64,000 nucleotides of DNA from Microbacterium sp. Marseille-Q6648 (GCF_943181415.1 NZ_CALPBZ010000003.1:310001-374000), one strand, 5' to 3'; positions 46,158-56,810 are shown, counted from the first letter of the stretch. Notes: generated by a model not told the origin, from the sequence alone. Numbers and translations are program-made.

Positions 46158-47079
46158 GCGAGTCGATCGTCAGCACCGTCAGGGCGACCCACACGAGGGC
46201 GAAGCCGATCCAGCGCTCGAGGGGCATCGGCTCGCCCAGCAGCCACGCGCCGGTGATGAACTGCAGGATGGGCGCGACGAACTGCAGCAGCCCGATGAGG
46301 GTGAGCGGGGCGCGGCGGGCGCCGGCGGCGAAGAACAGCAGGGGCGTCGCGGTCATGACGCCCGCCAGCAGCAGCAGCGTCGTGTGCCACGGTCCGAGGG
46401 TTCCGAGGGTGATGCCCGCCGTCGCCGCGACCGCGATCAGCTGGGCGACGGCCACCGGCGCGAGCCACAGGGACTCCAGGGTCAGGCCGCTGACGGCGTC
46501 GACGGAGGGCCCGATCCGCTTCTTCACCAGCCCGTACAGGGCGAACGAGCAGGCCAGTGACAGCGCGATCCACGGGAACGTGCCGTAGCCGACGATGATC
46601 ACCGCCACGGCGACACCGGCGATGCCGAGCGCCACCCACTGCGTGATCCGCAGCCGCTCGCGCAGGATGAGCACGCCCAGCAGCACCGTGAAGATCGGGT
46701 TGATGAAGTAGCCCAGGCTCGTCTCGATCACGTGCCCGGTGAGGGTGGCGATGAGGAAGACCTGCCAGTTGACGTAGATCAGCCCGCCGGCCAGCACCGT
46801 CCACAGCACGAGCCGGCGGTTGCGAAGGATCGCCCAGAGCTTCCGCCACGTGCGGGTGACCGTCAGCAGCACGGCGCAGAAGGCCAGCGACAGCAGGATG
46901 CGCCATGCGACGACCTCCCACGGACCGGTCGGTGCGAGCGCGAGGAAGTACAGCGGCAGGAAGCCCCACAGCAGGTACGCGGTGAAGGCGTACACACCGC
47001 CCAGCGCGCGTTCACGGGGGTCGTCGGCAGCGGGCTCCGCGGGCACGACCGTGTCGGCCGTGCGGGGATCTGGGTTCAC
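46117..47079 (-). CDS. rarD: EamA family transporter, RarD type
   Basis: Drug/metabolite transporter superfamily permease of 320 residues with ten hydrophobic helices. GVYAFTAYLLWGFLPLYF at the start, YFINPIFTVLLGVLILRERLR (about 124-144) and LLQFVAPILQFITGAWLLGE (about 262-281) match RarD. Substrate unknown; the name comes from a chloramphenicol-sensitivity phenotype of a homologue. GTG start six bases after TAGGCT. Its 3' end overlaps csoR by 41 bases. Confidence 0.92.
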   Translation of the reverse strand: MNPDPRTADTVVPAEPAADDPRERALGGVYAFTAYLLWGFLPLYFLALAPTGPWEVVAWRILLSLAFCAVLLTVTRTWRKLWAILRNRRLVLWTVLAGGLIYVNWQVFLIATLTGHVIETSLGYFINPIFTVLLGVLILRERLRITQWVALGIAGVAVAVIIVGYGTFPWIALSLACSFALYGLVKKRIGPSVDAVSGLTLESLWLAPVAVAQLIAVAATAGITLGTLGPWHTTLLLLAGVMTATPLLFFAAGARRAPLTLIGLLQFVAPILQFITGAWLLGEPMPLERWIGFALVWVALTVLTIDSLSARGARSPAKLR

Positions 47080-47085
47080 CGGATC

Positions 47086-47091
47086 AGCCTA
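47086..47091 (-). promoter_or_regulatory. -10 box for rarD (leaderless)
   Basis: TAGGCT on the minus strand, 6 bases before the GTG at 47079. Confidence 0.5.
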
Positions 47092-47105
47092 CGGCCGGAC
47101 GACGA

Positions 47106-47137
47106 AGAGGGCCGGATGCCGAAGCATCCGACCCTCT
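47106..47137 (-). terminator. Hairpin terminator after groES
   Basis: Stem of 14 pairs (AGAGGGCCGGATGC on the left, one mismatch) with a CGAA tetraloop, 23 bases after the groES stop. Uses the same loop as the livF/livJ terminator. Confidence 0.75.
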
Positions 47138-47160
47138 CTGTGCGCGTGGTGCGCGAAGCG

Positions 47161-47457
47161 TCAGCGAACGACGACGGCGAGGACGTCGCGAGCCGACAGG
47201 ACGAGGAACTCGTCACCGCCGAACTTGACCTCGGTGCCGCCGTACTTGCTGTAGATCACACGGTCGCCGACGGCGACGTCGAGCGGGACGCGGTTGCCGT
47301 TGTCGTCGATACGGCCCGGTCCGACCGCCACGACCTCGCCCTCCTGGGGCTTCTCCTTGGCGGTGTCGGGAATGACCAGACCGCTGGACGTGGTCTGCTC
47401 GGCCTCGACCTGCTTGATGACGATGCGGTCCTCGAGCGGCTTGATGGAAACCGACAC
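47161..47457 (-). CDS. groES: Co-chaperonin GroES
   Basis: Ten-kDa chaperonin of 98 residues, the usual length. [43 protein letters not shown] includes the mobile loop that binds Gro[32 protein letters not shown] closes the fold. GTG at 47457 preceded by GAGGTAG. Two CIRCE operators upstream point to HrcA control. No groEL gene adjoins it: upstream is a divergent methyltransferase gene and downstream is rarD. Confidence 0.97.
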   Translation of the reverse strand: MSVSIKPLEDRIVIKQVEAEQTTSSGLVIPDTAKEKPQEGEVVAVGPGRIDDNGNRVPLDVAVGDRVIYSKYGGTEVKFGGDEFLVLSARDVLAVVVR

Positions 47458-47493
47458 GGGTCTACCTCTGCTTTCCTTGAGAATCAAGACTCG

Positions 47494-47520
47494 TTAGCAC
47501 CCACACGCTGAGAGTGCTAA
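47494..47520. promoter_or_regulatory. CIRCE operator 1 (HrcA site)
   Basis: TTAGCACCC-N9-GAGTGCTAA, one mismatch from the consensus, 36 bases upstream of groES. Confidence 0.9.
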
Positions 47521-47539
47521 CGAGAGTCTAGGCAAGCAC

Positions 47540-47566
47540 CTGGCACTCTCGCAACGTGAGTGCCAG
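47540..47566. promoter_or_regulatory. CIRCE operator 2 (HrcA site)
   Basis: CTGGCACTC-N9-GAGTGCCAG with perfect 9-bp arms, 19 bases beyond the first site and between groES and the divergent methyltransferase gene. Confidence 0.88.
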
Positions 47567-47619
47567 ATGATGACGGATGCCGCATCCGCCGCCCCCGCAG
47601 CGCCCACCGCGAGCGCGCC

Positions 47620-47625
47620 TAGGCT
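47620..47625 (+). promoter_or_regulatory. -10 box for THUMP-like methyltransferase (leaderless)
   Basis: TAGGCT, 6 bases before the ATG at 47632. Confidence 0.5.
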
Positions 47626-47631
47626 GGTGCG

Positions 47632-48852
47632 ATGGACATGGCCGAGCTGACCGCCCTGCTCACTCCCGAGGGCCTGCGCCTGCTCGACGATCTGGGCACG
47701 GTGACGTCGACCGATGAGGTCGCCGCGGCCGTCTCGCGCCTGCGGAAGGCGGGCCACTCCCCCGACCTGGTGTCGGCCGTCGTCGGTCAGGCACGACTGC
47801 GGGCCAAGGGGGCCGCGAAGTTCGGCCCCTTCGCCGACCGCATGCTCTTCACCCGCGCGGGCCTCGAGCAGGCCACGCGCCTCGGCGTCGCCGCCCGCCA
47901 TGCGGCGCGCTTCCGCGATGCCGGCTTCACGCGGGTCGCCGATCTCGGCTGCGGCATCGGCGGAGACGCCCTCGGACTCGCCGCGCTCGGCATCACGGTC
48001 GACGCCGTCGACGCCGACGAGGTGACCGCGGCGATCGCGGCGTACAACCTCGCTCCGTTCGGCGAGACCGCACGGGTGCGTCACGCGACGGCCGAGCAGG
48101 CGGCGGAAGACCTGTTCGCCGAAGACGCGAGCGAGGCTGCGCAGGCGGTGTGGCTGGACCCGGCCCGGCGGGCGGCGGGCCACGGCGAGACCTCGCGGAC
48201 CGCGCCGGCGGACTGGTCGCCGTCGCTGGAGTGGTCGTTCGCTCTGGCCGATCGGGTGCCGGCGGGCATCAAGCTCGGGCCGGGGCTCGACCGCGACCTG
48301 CTGCCGGACGGCGTCGAGGCCCAGTGGGTGAGCGCGGACGGGTCGACGATCGAGCTCGTGATCTGGTCGGGGGCGCTGGCGCGCCCCGGCGTCGCGCGGG
48401 CGGCGCTGGTGATGCGCGGGGACGCGGCGTGGGAGCTGACGGCGGCCGCCGATGCCGAGGACGAGCCGGCCCGCGAGCTCGGCGCGTTCCTGCACGAACC
48501 CGATGGCGCGGTGATCCGCGCACGCCTCATCGGCGAGGTGGCGCGCTCGCTCGAGGCCGGCACGCTCGATCCCCGCATCGCATACCTCACCGGCGACACC
48601 GCGGTGACGAGCCCGTTCGTGCAGTCCTTCCGCGTCCGCGAGGTGCTGCCCAGCGACACCAAGGCGCTCGGCGCGGCGCTGCGGGCGCGCGGCATCGGGC
48701 GTCTGGAGATCAAGAAGCGCGGCGTCGACATCGATCCCGCGACGCTGCGCACGAAGCTGAAGCTGCGCGGCGACGAGGCCGCGACGCTGTTCGTCACCCG
48801 CATCGGGTCGAGGCGCACGACGATCCTCGCCGACCGCGTCGACGCCGCCTGA
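47632..48852 (+). CDS. Class I SAM-dependent methyltransferase with THUMP-like C-terminal domain
   Basis: Protein of 406 residues. A helical N-terminus of about 80 residues precedes the SAM site VADLGCGIGGDALGLAALG (about 102-120) and AVDADEVT; WLDPARRAAG (about 173-182) is at the catalytic position. The C-terminal third (SFRVREVLPSDTKALGAALRARGIGRLEIKKRGVDIDP) matches the THUMP-like domain, suggesting an RNA substrate. It resembles uncharacterised actinobacterial methyltransferases. Divergent from groES across the CIRCE sites. Confidence 0.85.
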   Translation: MDMAELTALLTPEGLRLLDDLGTVTSTDEVAAAVSRLRKAGHSPDLVSAVVGQARLRAKGAAKFGPFADRMLFTRAGLEQATRLGVAARHAARFRDAGFTRVADLGCGIGGDALGLAALGITVDAVDADEVTAAIAAYNLAPFGETARVRHATAEQAAEDLFAEDASEAAQAVWLDPARRAAGHGETSRTAPADWSPSLEWSFALADRVPAGIKLGPGLDRDLLPDGVEAQWVSADGSTIELVIWSGALARPGVARAALVMRGDAAWELTAAADAEDEPARELGAFLHEPDGAVIRARLIGEVARSLEAGTLDPRIAYLTGDTAVTSPFVQSFRVREVLPSDTKALGAALRARGIGRLEIKKRGVDIDPATLRTKLKLRGDEAATLFVTRIGSRRTTILADRVDAA

Positions 48853-48871
48853 CACCGGTTCGACAGCCGGC

Positions 48872-49342
48872 TCAGCCCAGGAAGTTCGTCGGGATCGCGC
48901 TCAGCAGGTTGGCCTGCGTGGCGGCGAACCACAGCCACCCCGCGCTGTAGAGGATCGACAGCACGGCCAGGACGATGGCCCAGATCGCCACCGAACGGCT
49001 CTCGGTGGGCCGGCGGAGGGCGAGGATGCCCGAGATCACCGCGACGAGCCCGATCGGGAAGCCCCAGCCGACGAAGAGCGAGGCGGCGAGCCCCATCACC
49101 GCGAAGGCGAGCGCCCACGCCGCCAGGCCCCGCTGTGGTCCGGCGGGCTGGATCGGCGCCCAGACCGCGTCGGTGTCGACGGTCGGGCCGGTGGGGACGG
49201 TGACGTCCACCGGACCGGTGGGCAGGCGCGAGAAGCCGCCGCGGTGCTGGCCGGGCAGCGTCGACGAGGCCGCGGACGACTCGACGTCCGACGACGGCGG
49301 CTCGACCCGCAGCTGCGGCTTCTCGGCGGCGGGATCGCTCAT
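48872..49342 (-). CDS. DUF4190-like membrane protein
   Basis: Protein of 156 residues. The first 70 are disordered (Pro/Ser/Thr-rich), followed by two hydrophobic hairpins (about 74-108 and 118-142). The core [35 protein letters not shown] matches DUF4190. Its ATG overlaps the tsaD stop by 4 bases, making it the last gene of the long acpS-alr-tsa cluster. Function unknown. Confidence 0.75.
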   Translation of the reverse strand: MSDPAAEKPQLRVEPPSSDVESSAASSTLPGQHRGGFSRLPTGPVDVTVPTGPTVDTDAVWAPIQPAGPQRGLAAWALAFAVMGLAASLFVGWGFPIGLVAVISGILALRRPTESRSVAIWAIVLAVLSILYSAGWLWFAATQANLLSAIPTNFLG

Positions 49343-50451
49343 GCGGCGTCGCCGTCTCTATCGCGGCTGTCGTCCGGGTCGCCTGCGGTGCGCGCGGCGA
49401 CCTGGATCTCGGTGACCGGCAGGGTCGAGTCGGCGCCGAACTCCAGCGTCGACGGCGGCCGACCGGATCGGATCAGCTCGGCGGCGAGCGCGGCAATCAT
49501 GGCCCCATTGTCGGTGCACAGCGACAGCGGAGGGATGCGGACCGTGACGCCCGCGGCATCCGCTCTCTCGATCGCGGCGTCGCGAAGCCGCTTGTTGGCG
49601 ATGACGCCGCCGCCCAGCAGGAGGCGCGGGACGCCGTGGTCGTGGCACGCCGCGAGCGCCTTGGTGACGAGCACGTCGACGACCGCTTCGCGGAAGGATG
49701 CCGCGACGTCCGCGACCGGGATGTCACCGCCCTCGGCGGTGCGCTGCTCGACCCACCGCGCGACGGCGGTCTTGAGCCCCGAGAACGAGAAGTCGTACCG
49801 GTGCCGCGCCATGTCGGAGGCGCGCGAGAGCCCGCGCGGGAAGCGGATCGCCGCGGGGTCGCCGCTCGCGGCCGCGCGGTCGATCTCAGGGCCGCCGGGA
49901 TAAGGCAGGCCGAGCAGACGCGCGACCTTGTCGAACGCCTCGCCGGCGGCGTCGTCCATGGTCTCGCCCAGCATCTCGACGTCCGAGGTGAGGTCGCGCA
50001 CGAGCAGCAGCGAGGTGTGGCCGCCCGAGACGAGCAGCGCGACCGTCGGGTACTCGATCGGGGGCGCCGAGGCGTCCAGGATGTCGGCGGCGATGTGTCC
50101 GACGAGGTGGTTGACGGCGTAGAGCGGCCGATCGAGCGAGACTGCCAGGGCCTTCGCGGCGCCGACGCCGACCATGAGCGCACCGGCGAGCCCGGGGCCG
50201 CTCGTCACCGCGACGGCGTCGAGGTCGCCGAGGGTGACTCCGGCTTCGGCGAGGGCGGCGCGGATCGCCGGTTGAAGCGCCTCGAGGTGGGCGCGTGCGG
50301 CCACCTCGGGCACGACGCCGCCGTAGCGGGCGTGCTCGTCCATGGAACTGGCGATGGTGTTGCTCAGCAGCGTCCGGCCGCGGACGATGCCGATGCCGGT
50401 CTCGTCGCAGCTGGTCTCGATGCCGAGCACCAGGGGTTCGTCGCGGTTCAT
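49339..50451 (-). CDS. tsaD: tRNA N6-adenosine threonylcarbamoyltransferase TsaD
   Basis: Catalytic subunit that transfers the threonylcarbamoyl group to A37 of ANN-decoding tRNAs; 370 residues. [15 protein letters not shown] opens the ASKHA fold, [11 protein letters not shown] holds the metal-binding HxxxH, and [12 protein letters not shown] and [22 protein letters not shown] are conserved. ATG at 50451 overlaps the rimI stop by 4 bases; the frame upstream belongs to rimI on another frame. Works with TsaB and TsaE coded in the same operon. Confidence 0.97.
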   Translation of the reverse strand: MNRDEPLVLGIETSCDETGIGIVRGRTLLSNTIASSMDEHARYGGVVPEVAARAHLEALQPAIRAALAEAGVTLGDLDAVAVTSGPGLAGALMVGVGAAKALAVSLDRPLYAVNHLVGHIAADILDASAPPIEYPTVALLVSGGHTSLLLVRDLTSDVEMLGETMDDAAGEAFDKVARLLGLPYPGGPEIDRAAASGDPAAIRFPRGLSRASDMARHRYDFSFSGLKTAVARWVEQRTAEGGDIPVADVAASFREAVVDVLVTKALAACHDHGVPRLLLGGGVIANKRLRDAAIERADAAGVTVRIPPLSLCTDNGAMIAALAAELIRSGRPPSTLEFGADSTLPVTEIQVAARTAGDPDDSRDRDGDAA

Positions 50452-50909
50452 GCCGCCGCCCATCCGGCGACCTTCAGTCGCATGACGACGGCGTCCACGC
50501 CGTCCGGCTGGTAGTAGTTCGCCCGGCGGCCGAGCTCCTGGAAGCCCTCCGAGGCGTACAGTGCCTGCGCGACCGGGTTGTCGGCGCGCACCTCGAGGAA
50601 GAGGTCGTGGGCACCCCGTCGCGCGGCCTCGGCGATGAGCGTGCGCAGCAGCGCGCGGCCGCGACCGCGGCCACGCGCGCCGTCGGCGATCGCGATGGTC
50701 TGGACGTCGGCATCCGCCGCCCCCTGCACAGCCCGCAGGCCCGCGTACCCGATGAGGCGCCCGGCCTCCTCGACCACCACGTACCAGCCGTGGGGCGAGG
50801 CGAGTTCTTCGCGCATCATCGACGGCGACCACGCGTCGGTCGGGAACGAGGCGCGCTCGAGCGCCATGATCGCGTCGAGGTCGTCGACGGTCGCGGGGCG
50901 CGTGGTCAT
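50448..50909 (-). CDS. rimI: Ribosomal-protein-alanine N-acetyltransferase
   Basis: GNAT acetyltransferase of 153 residues. [24 protein letters not shown] at the start and the acetyl-CoA loop [18 protein letters not shown] (about 78-95) are clear; [28 protein letters not shown] is the RimI signature. Located between tsaB and tsaD with 4-base overlaps on both sides, a standard arrangement. RimI acetylates the N-terminus of ribosomal protein S18 in E. coli; substrate here is by homology. Confidence 0.93.
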   Translation of the reverse strand: MTTRPATVDDLDAIMALERASFPTDAWSPSMMREELASPHGWYVVVEEAGRLIGYAGLRAVQGAADADVQTIAIADGARGRGRGRALLRTLIAEAARRGAHDLFLEVRADNPVAQALYASEGFQELGRRANYYQPDGVDAVVMRLKVAGWAAA

Positions 50910-51565
50910 GCCGTCACCCGCTTCGGGCCGGTCGGCGCGGTCACGTCGGGCGAGCGCAGGTACAGCGCGTCGGCGGGACCGATCGTGCGTCCGGCGGCGA
51001 GGGCGCGGGCACCGGCGAGCGCGAGCATGGCGGCGGGGATGCGCTCGGCATCCCGGCGCAGCGCCCCCCGGCCCTCGAGGACGCCGTCAAGCTCGTCGCG
51101 GGGCACGAGGGCGGCCTCGGAGAGGCGGACGGGCAGTCCGTCGTCGTCGAGGCCGCGGTAGACGGTGTAGGCGTACTCGCGCCGTCGCGCGTCGGTGGCC
51201 ACCGCGAAGGGCTGGTCGATCGACTCCTCGTAGCCCCCGGTGAGGGCGTCGTGCAGCAGCAGCTCGAGGGCGACGGCGTCGTGGCTCGGCACCGGAATGA
51301 CCGGCACGTCGCGGCCGAGGGCGAAGGTGCGCGCGGCGGCGATCCCGACGCGCAGACCGGTGAAGGGTCCGGGACCCATGCCCGCGGCGACGTGCGTGAT
51401 GTCGGATGCCGCGACCTGCGCCTCGGCGAGCACCCTCTGCAGGAGCGTGCCGATGACTTCGGCGTGCCCGCGCGGATCGGCGCTCTCGAGCTGGGCCCGG
51501 ACGACGCCGTCGTGCTCGACGACCGCCACCGCGGTGCCGAGGGACGTGTCTATGCCGAGGATCAC
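50906..51565 (-). CDS. tsaB: tRNA threonylcarbamoyladenosine biosynthesis protein TsaB
   Basis: Non-catalytic partner of TsaD, 219 residues. [19 protein letters not shown] and [26 protein letters not shown] give the truncated ASKHA fold. The C-terminal half is degenerate, as normal for TsaB. GTG start 7 bases after a TAACCT box whose TAA is the tsaE stop, so tsaB-rimI-tsaD may also have its own transcript. Overlaps rimI by 4 bases. Confidence 0.95.
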   Translation of the reverse strand: MILGIDTSLGTAVAVVEHDGVVRAQLESADPRGHAEVIGTLLQRVLAEAQVAASDITHVAAGMGPGPFTGLRVGIAAARTFALGRDVPVIPVPSHDAVALELLLHDALTGGYEESIDQPFAVATDARRREYAYTVYRGLDDDGLPVRLSEAALVPRDELDGVLEGRGALRRDAERIPAAMLALAGARALAAGRTIGPADALYLRSPDVTAPTGPKRVTA

Positions 51566-51572
51566 GCGTACC

Positions 51573-51578
51573 AGGTTA
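51573..51578 (-). promoter_or_regulatory. Internal -10 box for tsaB-rimI-tsaD (leaderless)
   Basis: TAACCT on the minus strand, 7 bases before the GTG at 51565 and overlapping the tsaE stop codon. Confidence 0.4.
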
Positions 51579-52085
51579 GTCGCGCGCCCGGCGGGTGATC
51601 GTGACGAGGCGGGGGGCGTCGGCGTCGAGCTCTGCGGTGGCCTGGGGATTCACCGCGCACGCGTCGTCCATGCCGCGGCCGTGCCACTCCCGGTCGAGCT
51701 CGACCTCCCACCACGTGTCACGGAGGGCGTCGACCATCCCGCGTCCCCACTCCACGATGGTGACCGAGGCGTCGAGGTCGATGTCGAGATCGTCCAGTTC
51801 GACGGCGGAGCCGAGGCGGTAGGCGTCCACGTGGACGAGCGGGGCTCCGCCGACGAGCGACGGGTGCGTCCGCGCGATCACGAAGGTCGGGCTCTGCACG
51901 GGTCCGCGCACGCCCAGTCCCGCCGCGATGCCGCGCGTGAGGGTGGTCTTGCCTGCTCCGAGCGGACCGGTCAGGACGACCAGGTCGCCGGGGCGCAGCA
52001 TCCGGCCCATCTCTTCACCGAGCGCCTCCATGTCGTCGGGCGAGGCGATCTCGCGGCGCCCGGCCAGCGCGTCGAGTCCGGTCAT
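51576..52085 (-). CDS. tsaE: tRNA threonylcarbamoyladenosine biosynthesis ATPase TsaE
   Basis: P-loop ATPase of 169 residues required for turnover of the TsaB-TsaD complex. Walker A GPLGAGKTTLTRGIAAGLG (about 40-58), then VQSPTFVIARTH and VHVDAYRLGSAVELDDLDID; VTIVEWGRGM is the Walker B equivalent. A C-terminal tail of about 40 residues is added relative to short homologues. It follows alr by 16 bases. Confidence 0.95.
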   Translation of the reverse strand: MTGLDALAGRREIASPDDMEALGEEMGRMLRPGDLVVLTGPLGAGKTTLTRGIAAGLGVRGPVQSPTFVIARTHPSLVGGAPLVHVDAYRLGSAVELDDLDIDLDASVTIVEWGRGMVDALRDTWWEVELDREWHGRGMDDACAVNPQATAELDADAPRLVTITRRARD

Positions 52086-52101
52086 GGGCGTCCTCCCCCG
52101 C

Positions 52102-53226
52102 TCACTGCGACACCTGCCGCCGCGCCACGCGCGGCCCGATGCGGGTGACGATCTCGTAGTTGATGGTGCCGGCGGCGTCGCCCCAGTCGTCGGCCGACGG
52201 GACGCCGAGGGTGGCGTCGCCGAACAGCACGGCCTCGTCGCCGACGGTGACGGGGTGGTCGCCGACGTCGACGACGAACTGATCCATCGCGATGCGGCCG
52301 GCCACCGTGAAGCGGCGGCCGCCGATGGTCACCGGGCCCCACGTGGACGCCTGCCGGGGAACGCCGTCGGCGTACCCCAGCGGCACGAGCGCGAGGGTCG
52401 TGTCGCGGGTCGTGCGGTGGACGTAGCCGTACGACACGCCCTGACCTGCCGGCACCCGGCGGACGGCCGCGATCGCGCCGCGGAGGGTCATGGCCGGCCG
52501 CAGTCCGAGGTCGGCCGAGGTGCGGTCGGCGAAGGGCGAGAGCCCGTAGATGCCGATGCCCAGGCGCACGCACCCGAGGCGGGTCTCGGGCAGGTCAATG
52601 GCGGCGTGCGTGGCGGCGATGTGCCGCAGCGGCGGGGCCAGCCCGACGGATGCCGCGACGCCGAGCCCCTCGTGGAACGAGCGCAGCGCGGCGCGGTCGT
52701 CGTCGGCGGATGTGTTCGACAGGTGGCTGAAGATGCCGAGGACGCGGAGCTTGCCAATGCGCTCCAGCCGCGCGGCCTCGCTGAGCACGACACGCCAGTC
52801 GGACGGCGCGATGCCGTTGCGGCTGAGGCCGGTCTCGAGCTTGAGGTGCACCGAGACCGGACGGTCGACCGTCGCCGCGGCGGCGGCCTGGAGGAGCTGG
52901 TCGGAGCTCGAGACGCCGAGTTCGATGTTCAGGGCGGCCGCTTCGGCGAACGAAGCGCCGGGAGCATGCAGCCACGCCACGAGGGGCGCGTCGATCCCCG
53001 CGCGCCGGAGGGCGATCGCCTCGGCCACGTCGGCGACGCCCAGTCGTGCCGCACCGCCCTCGAGGGCGGCCGTCGCCGAGCGCACCGCGCCGTGGCCGTA
53101 GCCGTCGGCCTTCACCACCGCGATGACCTCGCTGTCGGTGAGGCGCCGCAGATGGCGCACGTTCGCGGTGATAGCCGAGACGTCGATGAGCGCCTCGCGC
53201 ATGACGCCGGGAGGCATGCGGGTCAT
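52102..53226 (-). CDS. alr: Alanine racemase
   Basis: PLP enzyme interconverting L- and D-alanine for peptidoglycan; 374 residues. VIAVVKADGYGHGAV (about 35-49) holds the PLP-binding Lys; RLGIGIYGLSP and VSYGYVHRTTRDTTLALVPLGYADG (about 265-289) include the catalytic Tyr region; RIAMDQFVVDVG closes the active site. ATG overlaps the acpS stop by 4 bases. Sits between acpS and tsaE, a common actinobacterial arrangement. Confidence 0.97.
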   Translation of the reverse strand: MTRMPPGVMREALIDVSAITANVRHLRRLTDSEVIAVVKADGYGHGAVRSATAALEGGAARLGVADVAEAIALRRAGIDAPLVAWLHAPGASFAEAAALNIELGVSSSDQLLQAAAAATVDRPVSVHLKLETGLSRNGIAPSDWRVVLSEAARLERIGKLRVLGIFSHLSNTSADDDRAALRSFHEGLGVAASVGLAPPLRHIAATHAAIDLPETRLGCVRLGIGIYGLSPFADRTSADLGLRPAMTLRGAIAAVRRVPAGQGVSYGYVHRTTRDTTLALVPLGYADGVPRQASTWGPVTIGGRRFTVAGRIAMDQFVVDVGDHPVTVGDEAVLFGDATLGVPSADDWGDAAGTINYEIVTRIGPRVARRQVSQ

Positions 53227-53657
53227 GCGGAGCCTCCCGTGGGCGACGTGGCGGCGAGCTCGTTCACAGACGCCGATGCGGACGCCGATGCGGACGCCGA
53301 TGCGGGCTCCGACTCGGCGACGACGTAGGCGGTGGCCAGGCCCGCATCGTGCGACATCGACAGGTGCAGCGCCGTGATGCCGCGCTCGCGGATGACGGCG
53401 GCGGTCGATCCGGTGAGGGTGAACCAGGGCCGGCCCGAGGCCTCGGGGGTGATCTCGATCTCGGTCCAGTGCAGCCCGTCCGAGCCGCCGAGCGCCTTGA
53501 TGAGGGCTTCTTTGGCGGCGTACCGCGCAGCGAGGGAGCGCGGTTTGAGGGCGCGTTCGGCGTCGGAGAACAGCCGCTCGAGGAGCCGCGGCGTGCGCTG
53601 GATCGTCCGCTCGAAGCGGGCGATGTCGACGAGATCGACCCCGATGCCGACGATCAC
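53223..53657 (-). CDS. acpS: Holo-[acyl-carrier-protein] synthase
   Basis: Transfers 4'-phosphopantetheine from CoA to acyl carrier protein; 144 residues. IVGIGVDLVDIARFERTI has the Mg-binding Asp, RYAAKEALIKALGG the catalytic Glu/Lys motif, and LSMSHDAGLATAYVVAE the end of the fold. The start is GTG at 53657 with GGGAGG upstream; the frame extends further but without similarity. A tail of about 30 residues, with an Ala-Ser run coded by an exact 12-bp repeat, is extra to the family. Confidence 0.95.
   Translation of the reverse strand: MIVGIGVDLVDIARFERTIQRTPRLLERLFSDAERALKPRSLAARYAAKEALIKALGGSDGLHWTEIEITPEASGRPWFTLTGSTAAVIRERGITALHLSMSHDAGLATAYVVAESEPASASASASASASVNELAATSPTGGSA
53269..53304. 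repeat. 12-bp in-frame tandem repeat in acpS tail
   Basis: Three exact copies of GACGCCGATGCG, coding an Ala-Ser run on the minus strand. Confidence 0.9.
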
Positions 53658-53743
53658 CGGTCCTCCCCTCGCGCCGCACCCGCGGCTCCGCCACCCTATC
53701 GCGCCGTTCCCACGCCCTGCCGGGACCCCTGTTCGACGCGGGT

Positions 53744-53864
53744 GGATCACAACTCCTGCAGGTACACCACCGGCGCCGTCGGCATCGGCGTCCGACCTGC
53801 AGGATTCCGCGGTTGCCGCACGAGACGGCTCCGCCCGGTGCAGGAGTTGTGATCCTGCACCGGG
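53744..53864. repeat. Intergenic nested inverted-repeat element between acpS and glmS
   Basis: Two perfect 17-bp arms, GGATCACAACTCCTGCA (53744-53760) and its complement (53839-53855), enclose 78 bases. The right arm is itself part of a 12-bp hairpin (53834-53864). Other CTGCAGG fragments occur inside (near 53810). It occupies about half of the 240-bp gap; no gene is seen. Confidence 0.8.
53834..53864 (-). terminator. Hairpin terminator after glmS
   Basis: CCCGGTGCAGGA with its perfect complement and a 7-nt loop, 34 bases after the glmS stop. Confidence 0.7.
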
Positions 53865-53897
53865 CCGGGAGCCGGTGGTGCCCCGAGCCCTACCGCC

Positions 53898-55751
<1,854 letters not shown>

Positions 55752-55758
55752 GCGCTCG

Positions 55759-55764
55759 ATGCTA
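55759..55764 (-). promoter_or_regulatory. -10 box for glmS (leaderless)
   Basis: TAGCAT on the minus strand, 7 bases before the ATG at 55751. Confidence 0.45.
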
Positions 55765-55834
55765 TCCCGGCCCGGCATGCGAGATGGCTGAACGGACCGG
55801 ATGCCGCGACAGCCGGGCGCGGCATCCCTGACGC

Positions 55835-55840
55835 TACGAT
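55835..55840 (+). promoter_or_regulatory. -10 box for coaA (leaderless)
   Basis: TACGAT, 7 bases before the ATG at 55848; this favours that ATG over the one at 55839, which the box would overlap. Confidence 0.45.
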
Positions 55841-55847
55841 GGGCGCG

Positions 55848-56801
55848 ATGTCCGCCGACGACGCGACCGCGACCGCACCCGCCCTCTCGCTATACCGCGA
55901 GATCGACCGGGCGGAGTGGTCGCGGCTGGCGGCCGGGATGGCGCAGCCGCTCAGCGAGACCGAGGTCGTCCAAATCCGGGGCCTCGGCGACCGTCTCGAC
56001 ATCGCCGAGGTGGCGCAGGTCTACCTGCCGCTGTCGCGCCTGCTGTCGCTGTACGCGGAGGCGACGAAGCGCCTGGGCGACGACACGGCCGAGTTCCTCG
56101 GGGATGCCGCGGCCACGACCCCGTTCGTGGTGGGGGTGGCCGGTTCCGTCGCCGTGGGCAAGTCCACGATCGCGCGCCTGCTGCGCGAGCTCATGAGCCG
56201 CTGGCCCGGAACCCCCCGCGTGGAGCTGGTGACGACGGACGGCTTCCTCTACCCCAACGCCGAGCTCGAGCGGCGGGGACTGATGGACCGGAAGGGGTTC
56301 CCGGAGTCCTACGACCGCCGTGCGCTCGTGGCCTTCCTCACCGAGGTCAAGAGCGGCGCGGCCGAGGCGCGGGCGCCCTTCTACTCGCACATGCGGTACG
56401 ACATCGTGCCGGACGCCCACGTGACCGTGCGCCGCCCCGACGTCGTCATCGTCGAGGGCCTGAACGTGCTGCAGCCGCCGCCCACGCCGAACGACGTGGC
56501 GGTGAGCGACCTGTTCGACTTCTCGATCTACGTCGACGCCGACACCGACGACATCACCCAGTGGTTCGTGAACCGCTTCCTGGCGCTGCGGCGCGGGGCG
56601 TTCGCCAACCCGAACTCGTTCTTCAACGTGTTCGCTCACCTCTCGGACGACGAGGCGGTCGAGACGGCGCTCGGCTACTGGAACGACATCAACCTGCCGA
56701 ACCTGCGCGAGAACGTCCTCCCCACCAAGCATCGCGCCACGCTCGTGCTCGAGAAGGCCGTGGACCACACGGTCGAACGCGTGCTGCTGCGCAAGCTCTG
56801 A
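55848..56801 (+). CDS. coaA: Type I pantothenate kinase
   Basis: First step of CoA synthesis, phosphorylation of pantothenate; 317 residues. Walker A GVAGSVAVGKSTIARLL (about 95-111), TTDGFLYPNAELERRGLMDRKGFPESYD (about 126-153), YSHMRYDIVPDA and VIVEGLNVLQ are the bacterial CoaA signatures. It sits divergently from glmS. The gap after it holds the 51-bp tandem repeat. Confidence 0.97.
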   Translation: MSADDATATAPALSLYREIDRAEWSRLAAGMAQPLSETEVVQIRGLGDRLDIAEVAQVYLPLSRLLSLYAEATKRLGDDTAEFLGDAAATTPFVVGVAGSVAVGKSTIARLLRELMSRWPGTPRVELVTTDGFLYPNAELERRGLMDRKGFPESYDRRALVAFLTEVKSGAAEARAPFYSHMRYDIVPDAHVTVRRPDVVIVEGLNVLQPPPTPNDVAVSDLFDFSIYVDADTDDITQWFVNRFLALRRGAFANPNSFFNVFAHLSDDEAVETALGYWNDINLPNLRENVLPTKHRATLVLEKAVDHTVERVLLRKL

Positions 56802-56810
56802 GACGAGACC

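Noticed and set aside
53700-53760. tRNA-like GTTCGA fragment near 53731.
   Set aside because: No cloverleaf can be drawn around it: the acceptor and anticodon arms are missing.
55752-55847. glmS ribozyme or riboswitch upstream of glmS.
   Set aside because: The -10 box lies 7 bases before the start codon, so there is no leader, and the ribozyme is a feature of other phyla.
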